Of a stretch of DNA of 64,000 bases, positions 43,616 to 51,224 are shown in pieces (positions within the stretch are counted from its first letter, which is position 1; the number at the start of each line of letters is the position of its first letter). Where the stretch lies: contig NZ_JAFMTR010000042.1 in the NCBI RefSeq assembly GCF_018682675.1, positions 62,001 to 126,000 on the forward strand, read 5' to 3'. The stretch comes from Sphingopyxis soli (GTDB lineage Bacteria > Pseudomonadota > Alphaproteobacteria > Sphingomonadales > Sphingomonadaceae). The notes below the pieces were generated by a model, which saw only the letters and a list, made by a program, of their open reading frames with translations, was not told the origin of the DNA and did not search any database. The position numbers and the translations under genes were made by a program.

Positions 43616-44455
43616 ATGAAATCTACAGCTCTCCTCGCTGCTTCGGCGGCGGTTCTGATGGCTGCGCCCGCCATGGCGCAGGAAACCGGCGGCCGTGACA
43701 AGGCGCAGGACTTCAACGGCGCCTATGTCACGATCGGCGGCGGTGCCACGCTGCAGGGCAGCGATCGCGGCGAGACGCTGGTCTTCGACACGGATCGCGA
43801 CGGCGCCTACGGCGATACGGTCACCACGGCGGCTGGCGCAAACGCATTCTCGCCGGGTTTCTGCAACGGCGCCGCGACCGGCACCGCGAACATCGGGTGT
43901 CGCAACGACAAGGACGGGCCCGGGTTCTTCGGCCGCATCGGTGTCGACCAGCGCATGGGCAATTTTGTCCTGGGCGCGCTCTTGGAGGGCGGCCACAGCG
44001 TCGCCCGCGATAGCGTCAGCGGCTTTTCGACGACCCCCGCCAGCTATACCATGAGCCGTGAGGCCGACTATCAGGGCAGTCTCCGCCTGCGGGCGGGTTA
44101 TACCCCCGGCGGCGGTGCGCTCTTTTATGTGACCGGCGGTCCGGCTTATGCGCGGCTGGACAACAAGTTCGCAACGACCAACGCGGCAAATAGCTTCGCA
44201 GACAACGGAAAGACCAATGGCTGGGGTTATGCCGCCGGCGGCGGTGCCGAAATCATGGTCACGAACAACATCGCGGTCGGCCTGGAATATCTCTACACCG
44301 ACCTCAAAGACGATGATTATATCGTGAATGTCAGCCCCGGCACCGCACCGCCGACAAATCCCTTCCTGCTCGATAGCGGCGGCACGGACATCCAGCGCAG
44401 CGGTTCGCATTTTCGTACGCACAGCGTGCGCGGGACGTTGAGCTTCCGCTTCTGA
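43616..44455 (+). CDS. Outer-membrane beta-barrel porin-like protein
   Basis: This 279-aa protein has a signal peptide (MKSTALLAASAAVLMAAPAMA) and a beta-barrel of roughly eight strands ending in the aromatic C-terminus GTLSFRF, the sorting signal for BamA. Segments such as FNGAYVTIGGGATLQG, GSLRLRAGYTPGGG and AVGLEYLYTDLKDD resemble Omp25/OmpA-like opacity barrels of alphaproteobacteria. Function is probably structural. GGAG lies 8 nt before the ATG. A terminator follows. Confidence 0.88.
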   Translation: MKSTALLAASAAVLMAAPAMAQETGGRDKAQDFNGAYVTIGGGATLQGSDRGETLVFDTDRDGAYGDTVTTAAGANAFSPGFCNGAATGTANIGCRNDKDGPGFFGRIGVDQRMGNFVLGALLEGGHSVARDSVSGFSTTPASYTMSREADYQGSLRLRAGYTPGGGALFYVTGGPAYARLDNKFATTNAANSFADNGKTNGWGYAAGGGAEIMVTNNIAVGLEYLYTDLKDDDYIVNVSPGTAPPTNPFLLDSGGTDIQRSGSHFRTHSVRGTLSFRF

Positions 44456-44477
44456 TCCCTCGGAAAGCGGATAGGGA

Positions 44478-44508
44478 GGCGCCGGATCGTGTGGGCTCCG
44501 GCGCCTTT
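44478..44508 (+). terminator. Rho-independent terminator after the barrel gene
   Basis: A 9-bp stem GGCGCCGGA/TCCGGCGCC with a 10-nt loop is followed by TTTCGCTT. It lies 22 bp after the stop and just before the convergent thioesterase gene, so it may serve both directions, although the T tract is short. Confidence 0.7.
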
Positions 44509-44515
44509 CGCTTGT

Positions 44516-44944
44516 TCAGGACTGGTTCGGCGCGGCGAAAATCGCGAAATTGCCATTTGCGCTGCTGACCAGCTTGCCGTCCTGATAGAGCCGGGCATCG
44601 ATATTGGCGACGCGCTTGCCCCGATGCAGCACCTCGGCCTCGCAGGTCAGCCGCCCCTCGACGACGCGCGCATGGTAGTTGAACTTGATTTCCAGCGTTG
44701 CGCACCATCGATCGTCGGGGAGCAGGCTGGTGATCGCACCGCCCATCGCTGAATCCGCGAGGCTATAGGCAACCCCGCCGTGCGCCGCGCCCTGCGGGTT
44801 GAAGTGCCGCTCGCGGTCGATGTCGATCGCCATCACGCAGCGGCCGTCGCCGCGCTCGACCAACTCCAGGCCGAGCGCGCGCGCGAAGTGGAAATCCTGC
44901 CCGAACGGCTTCACGGGTACCGTCTTAACGAACCCGGGGACCAC
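44516..44944 (-). CDS. PaaI-family hotdog thioesterase
   Basis: This 142-aa hotdog protein contains HFNPQGAAHGGVAYSLADSAM, seen here as FNPQGAAHGGVAYSLAD, the PaaI active-site motif, and LEIKFNYHARVVEG. In phenylacetate catabolism PaaI removes dead-end hydroxyphenylacetyl-CoA; no other paa genes are visible, so the substrate is open. The only suitable start is GTG 44944, which overlaps the end of gcrA by 20 nt, suggesting translational coupling. Confidence 0.85.
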   Translation of the reverse strand: MVPGFVKTVPVKPFGQDFHFARALGLELVERGDGRCVMAIDIDRERHFNPQGAAHGGVAYSLADSAMGGAITSLLPDDRWCATLEIKFNYHARVVEGRLTCEAEVLHRGKRVANIDARLYQDGKLVSSANGNFAIFAAPNQS

Positions 44945-45611
44945 CGAAGGGGGCAGGCGGGGGCGGACGGCGCGTGCCGCGCGGCAGTTGCGCCTGATAG
45001 GCGCGGCCGCAATGCTCCACGCAGTAGGGGAAGCCGGGGTTCACCGCGACGCCGCAGAAGTGAAAGTCGGGCTCGCCCGGATGCCCCATCGGCCAGCGGC
45101 AGATGCGGTCATTGAGGTCGAGCAGGCTCGTCTTGTCCGCGATCTCGGGGCTCGGCTTCGCGGGCACCAGTCGGCGCGGCGGCGCGGGCGGGATCGGCGC
45201 CTGCTGGTCGCCGGGGCCCTGGCGAATGAAGCCGCCGGGGCCGATCGAGACGATGCGCGGCGCATCGGGCTTCGGCGGCGCTTCGGAGCTATCCTCGTCC
45301 GATGCCTCGACGACGGGCTTTGGTTCCGGCTTCGGCATCGGGGCGGCCGGACGAGGCGCGACAGGCGCAGCAGCGCGGGGCGCAGGCGGCGCGGGCGAGG
45401 CAGGCTTGGGTGCGGCGGGCGCCTTGACGGGCTTCGCGACCTTTTCGGTCGCCTTCACCGGCGACGGGCGCGACTTCAGGCCCAGACGATGCGCCTTGCC
45501 GATCACCGCATTGCGGCTGACCCCGCCGAGTTCATCGGCGATCTGGCTGGCGGTCAGACCCTTTTCCCACATGCTGCGCAGCTGCTCGATGCGCTCATCG
45601 GTCCATGACAT
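44925..45611 (-). CDS. gcrA: GcrA family cell-cycle regulator
   Basis: GcrA is an alphaproteobacterial factor that binds sigma70-RNA polymerase and activates promoters carrying methylated GANTC sites made by CcrM. The 228-aa protein has the N-terminal HTH (SWTDERIEQLRSMWEKGL, then ASQIADELGGVSRNAVIGKA), a long Pro/Ala-rich linker (residues of about 55-150) and the C-terminal polymerase-binding region with CRWPMGHPGEPDFHFCG and YCVEHCGRAYQ. The linker is longer than in Caulobacter (173 aa overall there). CcrM is not in the window. Confidence 0.94.
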   Translation of the reverse strand: MSWTDERIEQLRSMWEKGLTASQIADELGGVSRNAVIGKAHRLGLKSRPSPVKATEKVAKPVKAPAAPKPASPAPPAPRAAAPVAPRPAAPMPKPEPKPVVEASDEDSSEAPPKPDAPRIVSIGPGGFIRQGPGDQQAPIPPAPPRRLVPAKPSPEIADKTSLLDLNDRICRWPMGHPGEPDFHFCGVAVNPGFPYCVEHCGRAYQAQLPRGTRRPPPPAPFGGPRVR

Positions 45612-45736
45612 GTTTCAATTCCTCATCATTCCACGCAAAGGGCGTCGGGCGATCCGTGGCGCCGATCCTTTTGGGGACCGTTGCCCGTCGCTGCCCAGCT
45701 TGCGGTAAGATCGGGGAGGCGATAGGCGAGAACGCC

Positions 45737-46609
45737 ATGAACGACCAGCCCCAAATTTCGCGATCCGACTCGAACAACAACGCCGCAGCACCGGCCTTTG
45801 CCGAACCCGGCGTCCCGCATATCCGGACGCTGAACGTGCCCGGCCTGCAGGCTCTATATGTCAAGGAGGTGCGGCGTTTTTTCAAGGTCCAGCTCCAGAC
45901 AATCTGGGCTCCGGCGGTAACGACCCTTCTTTTTCTGGTCATTTTCACCGTTGCGCTGGGCGGCGCGGGGCGGAAAGTCATCGGCGTTCCCTTCGCCGAC
46001 TTCATTGCGCCGGGGCTGATCATGATGGCGATGCTGCAGAACAGCTTCGCCAATTCGAGCTTCTCGCTGCTCGTCGGCAAGATACAGGGCACGATCGTCG
46101 ATTATCTGATGCCGCCGCTCGGCGTCGGCGAGCTGGTCACCGCGCTGATCGGCGCCGCAGTCACCCGCGCGATCCTCGTCGGCTTTGCGCTGTGGCTCGC
46201 GATGCTCCTCTGGCCGGGGGTGCATGTCGGACCCGACCACCTGTGGGCGGTCGCTCTGTTCGGCGTACTCGGCGCGATGATGCTCGGTTTTCTGGGCCTC
46301 ATCACGTCGGTCTGGGCCGAAAAGTTCGATCACGCCGCTGCGGTGACCAATTTTGTCGTCACGCCGCTCGCGCTGCTGTCGGGCACTTTCTATTCGGTCG
46401 ATCGCCTCGCGCCGTGGTTTCAGGGCGTCGCGCACGCAAATCCCGTCTATTATGCGATCATGGGTTTTCGTTTCGGCTTCATAGGGACCGTCGACTCGAC
46501 TCTCGCCCATCCCGTGCTGACCGCAGCGCTGGTGCTGGTCGCGACGAACATCGTGCTGGGCGTGATTACCTATCGCCTGCTCGTGTCGGGATGGAAGCTG
46601 AAGGCCTGA
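45737..46609 (+). CDS. ABC-2 type transporter permease
   Basis: This 290-aa protein has a soluble N-terminus and six membrane helices with ABC-2 features: YVKEVRRFFKVQLQTIWAP before helix 1, and ALLSGTFYSVDRLAPWFQ and ANPVYYAIMGFRFG in the second half. ABC-2 permeases export drugs, polysaccharides or lipids. No ATPase gene lies next to it within the window, so the partner must be elsewhere or the cognate gene is distant. ATG 45737 follows a region without strong ribosome-binding site; an upstream in-frame extension exists but looks unlike the family. Confidence 0.85.
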   Translation: MNDQPQISRSDSNNNAAAPAFAEPGVPHIRTLNVPGLQALYVKEVRRFFKVQLQTIWAPAVTTLLFLVIFTVALGGAGRKVIGVPFADFIAPGLIMMAMLQNSFANSSFSLLVGKIQGTIVDYLMPPLGVGELVTALIGAAVTRAILVGFALWLAMLLWPGVHVGPDHLWAVALFGVLGAMMLGFLGLITSVWAEKFDHAAAVTNFVVTPLALLSGTFYSVDRLAPWFQGVAHANPVYYAIMGFRFGFIGTVDSTLAHPVLTAALVLVATNIVLGVITYRLLVSGWKLKA

Positions 46610-46630
46610 CGCGCCTCCAATACCGCTCGA

Positions 46631-47017
46631 TCAGTGCCGGTGGATCGAACGGACGCGGTAACGTCCCTTCGCCATCCCGTCGAACAGCACCTCGATCTGC
46701 GGATGATCGACCGGACCCTGTTCGGAATCGCCGACCAGATTCTGCTGGCTGACATAGGCGATGTAGGATGAATCCTCATTTTCGGCGAGCAGGTGGTAAA
46801 AGGGCTGCTCCTTCGCCGGGCGGATCGCCTCGGGGATAGCCTCATACCATTCGTCGCTGTTCGAAAAGACCGGATCGACATCGAACACGACGCCGCGAAA
46901 GTCGAACAGGCGGTGACGGACGATATCGCCGGGGGCGAAGCGCGCGCGTTCGATGAGCGGGGCGGCAACGAGAGGGGGAATCTGGCCCGGCGAACCGGAA
47001 GGTGTCTTTGACGTCAT
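46631..47017 (-). CDS. hspQ: HspQ (hemimethylated DNA-binding / YccV) protein
   Basis: This 128-aa protein has the YccV/HspQ core: RFAPGDIVRHRLFDFRGVVF, DPVFSNSDEWYE, QPFYHLLAENEDSSYIAYV and VEVLFDG-like IEVLFDGMAKGRY. In E. coli HspQ binds hemimethylated oriC DNA and modulates Lon degradation. Alphaproteobacterial versions are common and usually single genes. In the ancestral arrangement it probably lay directly downstream of tRNA-Ser(CGA), from which the island now separates it. Confidence 0.92.
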   Translation of the reverse strand: MTSKTPSGSPGQIPPLVAAPLIERARFAPGDIVRHRLFDFRGVVFDVDPVFSNSDEWYEAIPEAIRPAKEQPFYHLLAENEDSSYIAYVSQQNLVGDSEQGPVDHPQIEVLFDGMAKGRYRVRSIHRH

Positions 47018-47251
47018 ATCGTCAATCTATGGCTATTCACGGCCGTTTCAAGTCCGTTACACGGGCAGGTACCGCGGCGGGCCGATTCCGGCCCTGTGAC
47101 GGGGACTACAGATGCGTTGGCCGTTCGGGCTGGCTTGCTCCCTCGGCCTTCGCCCGACCGGTTCGGGTTTGCGGGCCGTCTTGACCCAAAGGCTGCACCC
47201 GCCGTCCCGGTGCATCCGGGGCGGCGTTGGCGATTGGTCAAAAACAGGGAA
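47018..47251. other. Intergenic DNA at the left edge of the island
   Basis: This 234-bp chromosomal stretch between hspQ and attL shows no gene I can support. It should be the original downstream region of tRNA-Ser(CGA), so the terminator or processing signal of that tRNA may lie here. No clear hairpin with a T tract was found. Confidence 0.5.
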
Positions 47252-47271
47252 AAATGGAGGAGAGTGAGGGA
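47252..47271 (+). repeat. attL, copy of the tRNA-Ser 3' end
   Basis: The 20-bp AAATGGAGGAGAGTGAGGGA is identical to 59320-59339. On the minus strand it is the 3' terminus of tRNA-Ser. The remainder of a tRNA is absent here, so this copy is not a functional gene. Confidence 0.92.
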
Positions 47272-47412
47272 ACCTAACTCTCAGTCCGCCATGTATTTTG
47301 ACAGACCGCGATAGCATAGGCTTGTAAGGGATTTTTGCCGCCCTATACTCCGTGACAGTCCGCGACGGTCGCTCACAATCCGAGCGATAATGTGGGAACG
47401 ATTGGGGTAACG

Positions 47413-48666
47413 ATGGCGAAGCTGACAGCCAAGACGATCCAGACGGCAAAGCCGGGGCGCCATGCCGATGGCAGCGGCCTGTATCTGCTCGTCAAACCGA
47501 CAGGCGCCCGATCGTGGGTGCTTCGCGTTCAGGTCAATGGCCAGCGTCGGGACATCGGCATGGGTGCGGTTGAACTGTCCCCGCTCGCGCTGCGCTCCGA
47601 CATCGGCGACGACATACCGCTGGAGGAAAAGGCGAGGCTCACGCTGGCCGAGGCCCGCGAGCTGTCAGCCCGGTTACGTAACGCGGCCAAGGCGGGACGT
47701 GACCCGGCCGCCGAACGTAAGAAGGATCGCAAACCGCCGCCGTCGTTCAAAGACGCGACCATCGCGACCCACAAGGCACAGAAGAAATCGCACAGCTGGT
47801 CCGACAAGACTGCCGACGCCTTTCTGTCGTCGCTCGAAACCCATGCTTACCCGACGCTCGGCAAGATGCGCGTCGATCTGGTCGAGGCTGAGCATGTCGC
47901 CAACGCGCTCGCACCGATTTGGACGACGAAGCCCGATATGGCGAAAAAGGTCCGGCAGCGCATCGCGACTGTGCTGGACTACTCCAAGGCGATGAACTGG
48001 CGAACGACCGAGGCCCCGCGCAAGGCCGTCGGGGCGCTTACCGGCAAGACGAAGAAGGGCGGCAACTTCCCGGCGATGCCTTACGCCGACGTGCCTGCCT
48101 ATTTCCGCAGCCTGATGGACGACACGCCGACCAAGGGGCGCCTCGGGCTGATGCTCGCGATTGCGACTGTCGCGCGCTCTATCGAGGTCCGAGAGGGGTG
48201 CTGGGGGCATGTCGCGGCAGAAAAGAGAAACTGGAATCGGCCCGCCGAGCTGATGCGAAAGAACAACGAGGCCCATACCGTCACGCTCAACGACGCGGCG
48301 CTGTGGGTTCTGGAGCGCATCGCAGAGGTTTCCGACTCGTCGAAGCCCGACGCGCTGCTGCTGCCGAACGGGAAGGGCAAGCCCATCTCGGACATGACGA
48401 TTAGCAAGGTCATGCGCGATGCGGGCCTGACTTATGTACCGCACGGCTTCCGCTCCAGCTTTCGGGATTGGGCCGCCGAGCAGCATCCCGAGATACCGGA
48501 CCCGGTTGCCGAGGCCGCGCTATCGCATAGCGTCCCCGATGCCGTGATTGCCGCCTACAAGCGAACCAAGTTTCTCGAAATGCGCCGAACGCTGCTGGAC
48601 CACTGGTCCGCTTTCATTCTCAGCGATCGGACAAACGTCGTTCAGCTTGCCGACCGGCGAGCGTGA
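47413..48666 (+). CDS. int: Tyrosine integrase, P4/Arm-DUF4102 type
   Basis: This 417-aa site-specific recombinase should catalyse integration and excision at the tRNA-Ser att site. The N-terminal arm-binding domain (LTAKTIQTAKPGRHADGSGL, LVKPTGARSWVLRVQ, LTLAEARELSARL) is DUF4102, followed by a core-binding SAM-like domain (WSDKTADAFLSSLETHAYP) and the catalytic domain. The catalytic Arg is in ATVARSIEV, the HxxR box is HGFRSSFRDW, the next His is in LSHSVPD and the nucleophile is the Tyr of AAYKRTKFL. The box I surrounding is slightly unusual but all catalytic residues are present, so it is probably active. ATG 47413. Confidence 0.95.
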   Translation: MAKLTAKTIQTAKPGRHADGSGLYLLVKPTGARSWVLRVQVNGQRRDIGMGAVELSPLALRSDIGDDIPLEEKARLTLAEARELSARLRNAAKAGRDPAAERKKDRKPPPSFKDATIATHKAQKKSHSWSDKTADAFLSSLETHAYPTLGKMRVDLVEAEHVANALAPIWTTKPDMAKKVRQRIATVLDYSKAMNWRTTEAPRKAVGALTGKTKKGGNFPAMPYADVPAYFRSLMDDTPTKGRLGLMLAIATVARSIEVREGCWGHVAAEKRNWNRPAELMRKNNEAHTVTLNDAALWVLERIAEVSDSSKPDALLLPNGKGKPISDMTISKVMRDAGLTYVPHGFRSSFRDWAAEQHPEIPDPVAEAALSHSVPDAVIAAYKRTKFLEMRRTLLDHWSAFILSDRTNVVQLADRRA

Positions 48667-48758
48667 GCAGGCGAGGCGGCTAGGGTCGCTCCCGAACGGC
48701 TGGCTTCCGCCCGGCCTGCCGCCTCGTTTCAGCCTGCGGACACCCTACGGAGGGGTGC

Positions 48759-49361
48759 ATGAGTGACGACAGTGATTGGGTGCGTTCAAGGGCCGCGTTG
48801 GCATTGCTGCTGGCCGCGGGCCTTGAGCAATGGGTGATCCTGCAAAAGCTGCGCTTCGCGCTCGCGAATGGCGTCGTGCGAGGCCGTGCCCAAGTCGCCA
48901 TCATGGGGCCGGATCATTTTCATGACTGGGATGCTCCGCCGGGAGCGTGGGGCGCGGACATAATGGTCAGCACGCTAAGTCTGCGTCTCGACGAATACTC
49001 TGCGCAGACCGGCGCAACGCCGGGTTTCACGGGTGCCGTAAAGCTAGCTGGCTTATCGTTTCACAGCGGCGATCTTCGCTCATTCTTCGAACTTGCCGAC
49101 ACCGTGGCGACCACCAGCGCCGCGCGTCCAGCCAGGGGGCAAAGTCGCGCTGGCCGAAAGGCGGGGCAGTTTACCTATTTGAGTGACGCCGGTATCGTTG
49201 AGAGGGCCATAGCGATTTGCGATCAAGAGCGCCTGCCGCTGGCTAAGGCCATCACGCGCCTGCTTCCGGAAATCGAGCCGCGCCACTTGGAGGACGCTTC
49301 CAAAAAGCGCCGCATCCGCAATAAGGTCTTGGAAATCCGCCCCGATCTTAGCGGAGACTGA
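48759..49361 (+). CDS. Hypothetical island protein
   Basis: I do not recognise a family in this 200-aa protein. It starts MSDDSDWVRSRAALALLLAA after GGAGGGG and has a middle part with HFHDWDAPPGAWGAD, a basic linker (ARPARGQSRAGRKAG), and a helical C-terminus with many Arg/Lys (LPEIEPRHLEDASKKRRIRN) that might bind nucleic acid. It lies between the integrase and the excisionase-like gene, where regulators or excision factors are usual in such elements. Confidence 0.6.
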   Translation: MSDDSDWVRSRAALALLLAAGLEQWVILQKLRFALANGVVRGRAQVAIMGPDHFHDWDAPPGAWGADIMVSTLSLRLDEYSAQTGATPGFTGAVKLAGLSFHSGDLRSFFELADTVATTSAARPARGQSRAGRKAGQFTYLSDAGIVERAIAICDQERLPLAKAITRLLPEIEPRHLEDASKKRRIRNKVLEIRPDLSGD

Positions 49362-49465
49362 TTTCTTTCCATTTGTTTCTATTTCCCGCTCTGTGGCGGG
49401 ATTCGCGCGCCGCCTAACTCCATGAACGACCCGCACAGACCGTGTCGGGCCACATGGAGATTGTC

Positions 49466-49672
49466 ATGCAAGACACGTTGGCTATCAAGCCGCTCGCCGT
49501 CGCGCCAAAAGACGGCTTCGCGATGATCGGCGTCAGCAAGTCGAAGGGTTGGGACATGATCGCCAATCGCGAGCTTGAGGCGTTCAAGGTCGGTCGCGTC
49601 ACCCGGATCACCGTTGCCAGCATCGAGGCCTATATTGCCCGCCAGCTCGCCGCCCGCGCGGTAGCAGCGTGA
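49466..49672 (+). CDS. Excisionase-like helix-turn-helix protein (AlpA/Xis type)
   Basis: This 68-aa protein has a MerR/Xis-like winged helix: FAMIGVSKSKGWDMIANREL, EAFKVGRVTRITVASIEAYI. This fold is typical of excisionases and AlpA-like regulators of integrases. It probably directs excision of the island or represses the neighbouring promoter. ATG 49466 has GGAG 6 nt upstream; an earlier in-frame ATG at 49454 is possible. After it there are about 220 bp with no supported gene, containing an imperfect hairpin (GAGCCGCCCC and GGGACGGCTC) at about 49712-49741. Confidence 0.8.
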   Translation: MQDTLAIKPLAVAPKDGFAMIGVSKSKGWDMIANRELEAFKVGRVTRITVASIEAYIARQLAARAVAA

Positions 49673-49890
49673 ACAATGATGCATCCGCAAGGGCGACGGC
49701 CCCCTAAACGATTGAGCCGCCCCGATAGCGCGGGACGGCTCGAAACCCTAAAGCTGGCAGGCGTTGGGTTCCATCCGAATAGCTGTTCCGAAGCGTGGTT
49801 GCAACGGTTCTCGCATGGCTGGCGCCGGTCGCGTCCTCTGTGGAAGCGGCTCGCTTACCCGTCCCGGATGCTTCGGCAGGGGAGGTTGGC

Positions 49891-50097
49891 ATGACCCTGC
49901 CGCAACCATTCCAGTCGGTGCGTGCTGCGGCGCTCGCGGTCCTCAACGATCATGCGGACGGCTTGACGTGGAAGGCGGGGGCGTTCCTCGGCCAGTGCTG
50001 CGTTGCCGACCGCGACCTCTCGGAGAAACAGCGCTCTTGGCTGGGGTCGATCCTCGCCCGTGCTGGTCTGCCCGATCTGGCGGAGCAAGCGAAATGA
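49891..50097 (+). CDS. Small phage-type hypothetical protein
   Basis: This 68-aa protein has a strong ribosome-binding site GGGGAGG. It is mostly helical, with AALAVLNDHADGLTWKAGAFL and LSEKQRSWLGSILARAGLPD, the latter a pattern I associate with small proteins near phage replication genes, though no function is known. A GTG at 49795 would add 32 residues but lacks a ribosome-binding site. The stop overlaps the next start by 4 nt (ATGA), opening a coupled block of four genes that ends in the RepA-like ATPase. Confidence 0.65.
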   Translation: MTLPQPFQSVRAAALAVLNDHADGLTWKAGAFLGQCCVADRDLSEKQRSWLGSILARAGLPDLAEQAK

Positions 50098-50468
50098 ACG
50101 ACAACGATCTCCCCAAGTATCCCAAGGGGGCTGGCTACCGCGATGACGAAGCCAGCAGGGATGGCGCTCGCAAGGTGAACAGTGATGGCTCGCGCAAGAG
50201 CCAGTCCGATTTCGCTTTGGCGCTGGTCGAGGCTGCCGGACCTGCCGGCATTATCGCGGACACGATCTTCGCCGCTCCTGACGCTCCATTCTCGGCGCTG
50301 GCTCTCTGCCGCGCACGGCTGAGCGAATTGAAGAAGCTCGGGAAGATTGCCAAATCCGGCGAACGCCGCCTCGGCTTGTCCGGTATCGCGGTCAACGTCT
50401 GGGTTGCAGCGCGTTACGTGACGGAGCAAGACGGTCAGGGCGACTTATTCGGGAGCGAGGCGGCATGA
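50094..50468 (+). CDS. Hypothetical protein with possible winged-helix domain
   Basis: This 124-aa protein has a polar N-terminus (NDNDLPKYPKGAGYRDDEA) and a second half with AGIIADTIFAAPDAPFSALALC, seen as ADTIFAAPDAPFSALALCRA, then RLSELKKLGKIAKSGERRLG, a layout like the winged-helix repressors and replication accessory proteins. The assignment to a winged helix is a guess from helix-turn-helix-strand spacing. It overlaps both neighbours by 4 nt, so it is translated as part of the coupled block. Confidence 0.6.
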   Translation: MNDNDLPKYPKGAGYRDDEASRDGARKVNSDGSRKSQSDFALALVEAAGPAGIIADTIFAAPDAPFSALALCRARLSELKKLGKIAKSGERRLGLSGIAVNVWVAARYVTEQDGQGDLFGSEAA

Positions 50469-50680
50469 ACGATCCCGCTCCCGCCATCGTGATCGGCAAG
50501 GGCGGCGGGTTTTTCCGCGTCGTCTTTCGAGAATCAACCCTCTCGCCTTCCGACTTCAACCGACCCGGCACCTATACCGCCCACAGCGCAGCGTGGGATG
50601 CTGCCCGCCTTCTCGCAAAGGCAACTGGCTGGCCGGTGATCGATGAGACGAAAGAGGGCGGCAATGTCCCTGCTCGATGA
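50465..50680 (+). CDS. Small hypothetical protein
   Basis: This 71-aa protein is unrecognised. It starts MNDPAPAIVIGKGGGFFRVV, has a central segment SDFNRPGTYTAHSAAWDAAR and a charged tail. The start overlaps the previous stop by 4 nt and its end overlaps the next gene by 17 nt. The tight packing supports it being real. Confidence 0.6.
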   Translation: MNDPAPAIVIGKGGGFFRVVFRESTLSPSDFNRPGTYTAHSAAWDAARLLAKATGWPVIDETKEGGNVPAR

Positions 50681-51224
50681 TTGCAACCGCGCCGTGTTCA
50701 ACGTCCGCCAGCCGCACATAGACTATCTGCTGGGCCTCGGGGCGACCCCTGAGGCAATTGCAACCCTTGGATATCGGCAGCCGCCTTTCGGTGTTGAGCG
50801 CATCGACGTGGACGATGCTGGGCGATGGTGGCCCGAACCTGAGGGGAAGCCAGCCCTTATCGTGCCAGTGTTCGAGCGTGGCGAGATGATCGACATCGTT
50901 GCCTTTCGCTCGTCGGCCTCGGCTCGTTGGTGGTGGCGTATCGGCTGCGGCTCGATCCTCGGCGCCGATCTGCTCAACGACGTTTGGCCAATTGGTCCGC
51001 TTCGGATCGTCTCGACGCCGTTGCAATGGCTGTGCGAGGGCGGGAATGCTGTCTGCATTCTGGATTGGTCCTGCCCCGACTATGAGCTGTCACCCATGCG
51101 CGACCGCGAGGCCTTGGCCTGCGATAGTCCGATGCTGGCCGCTCGTCTCCGCAAGCGCCTTTCGCAGCCACGCAAGGTTCCTCCGATTTCCGTGATGACA
51201 GGAGGCGCCCGTGACGCTGCGTAG
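50664..51224 (+). CDS. Hypothetical protein preceding the RepA-like ATPase (primase-associated position)
   Basis: This 186-aa protein lies directly before the ATPase and overlaps its start by 14 nt. The first part (HIDYLLGLGATPEAIATLGY) resembles a small N-terminal zinc-less primase-type helix bundle, and ALIVPVFERGEMIDIVAFRS and CGSILGADLLNDVWP are folded-looking strands. In phage-like elements this slot often holds a primase fragment or a Toprim protein, but I cannot see a Toprim acidic motif with certainty. AGAGGGCGG precedes the ATG at 50664. Confidence 0.55.
   Translation: MSLLDDCNRAVFNVRQPHIDYLLGLGATPEAIATLGYRQPPFGVERIDVDDAGRWWPEPEGKPALIVPVFERGEMIDIVAFRSSASARWWWRIGCGSILGADLLNDVWPIGPLRIVSTPLQWLCEGGNAVCILDWSCPDYELSPMRDREALACDSPMLAARLRKRLSQPRKVPPISVMTGGARDAA

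Noticed and set aside
49676-49894. 72-codon frame before the 68-aa phage-type gene
   Set aside because: No ribosome-binding site, arginine-rich shadow-like composition, and it overlaps the well-supported ATG at 49891.
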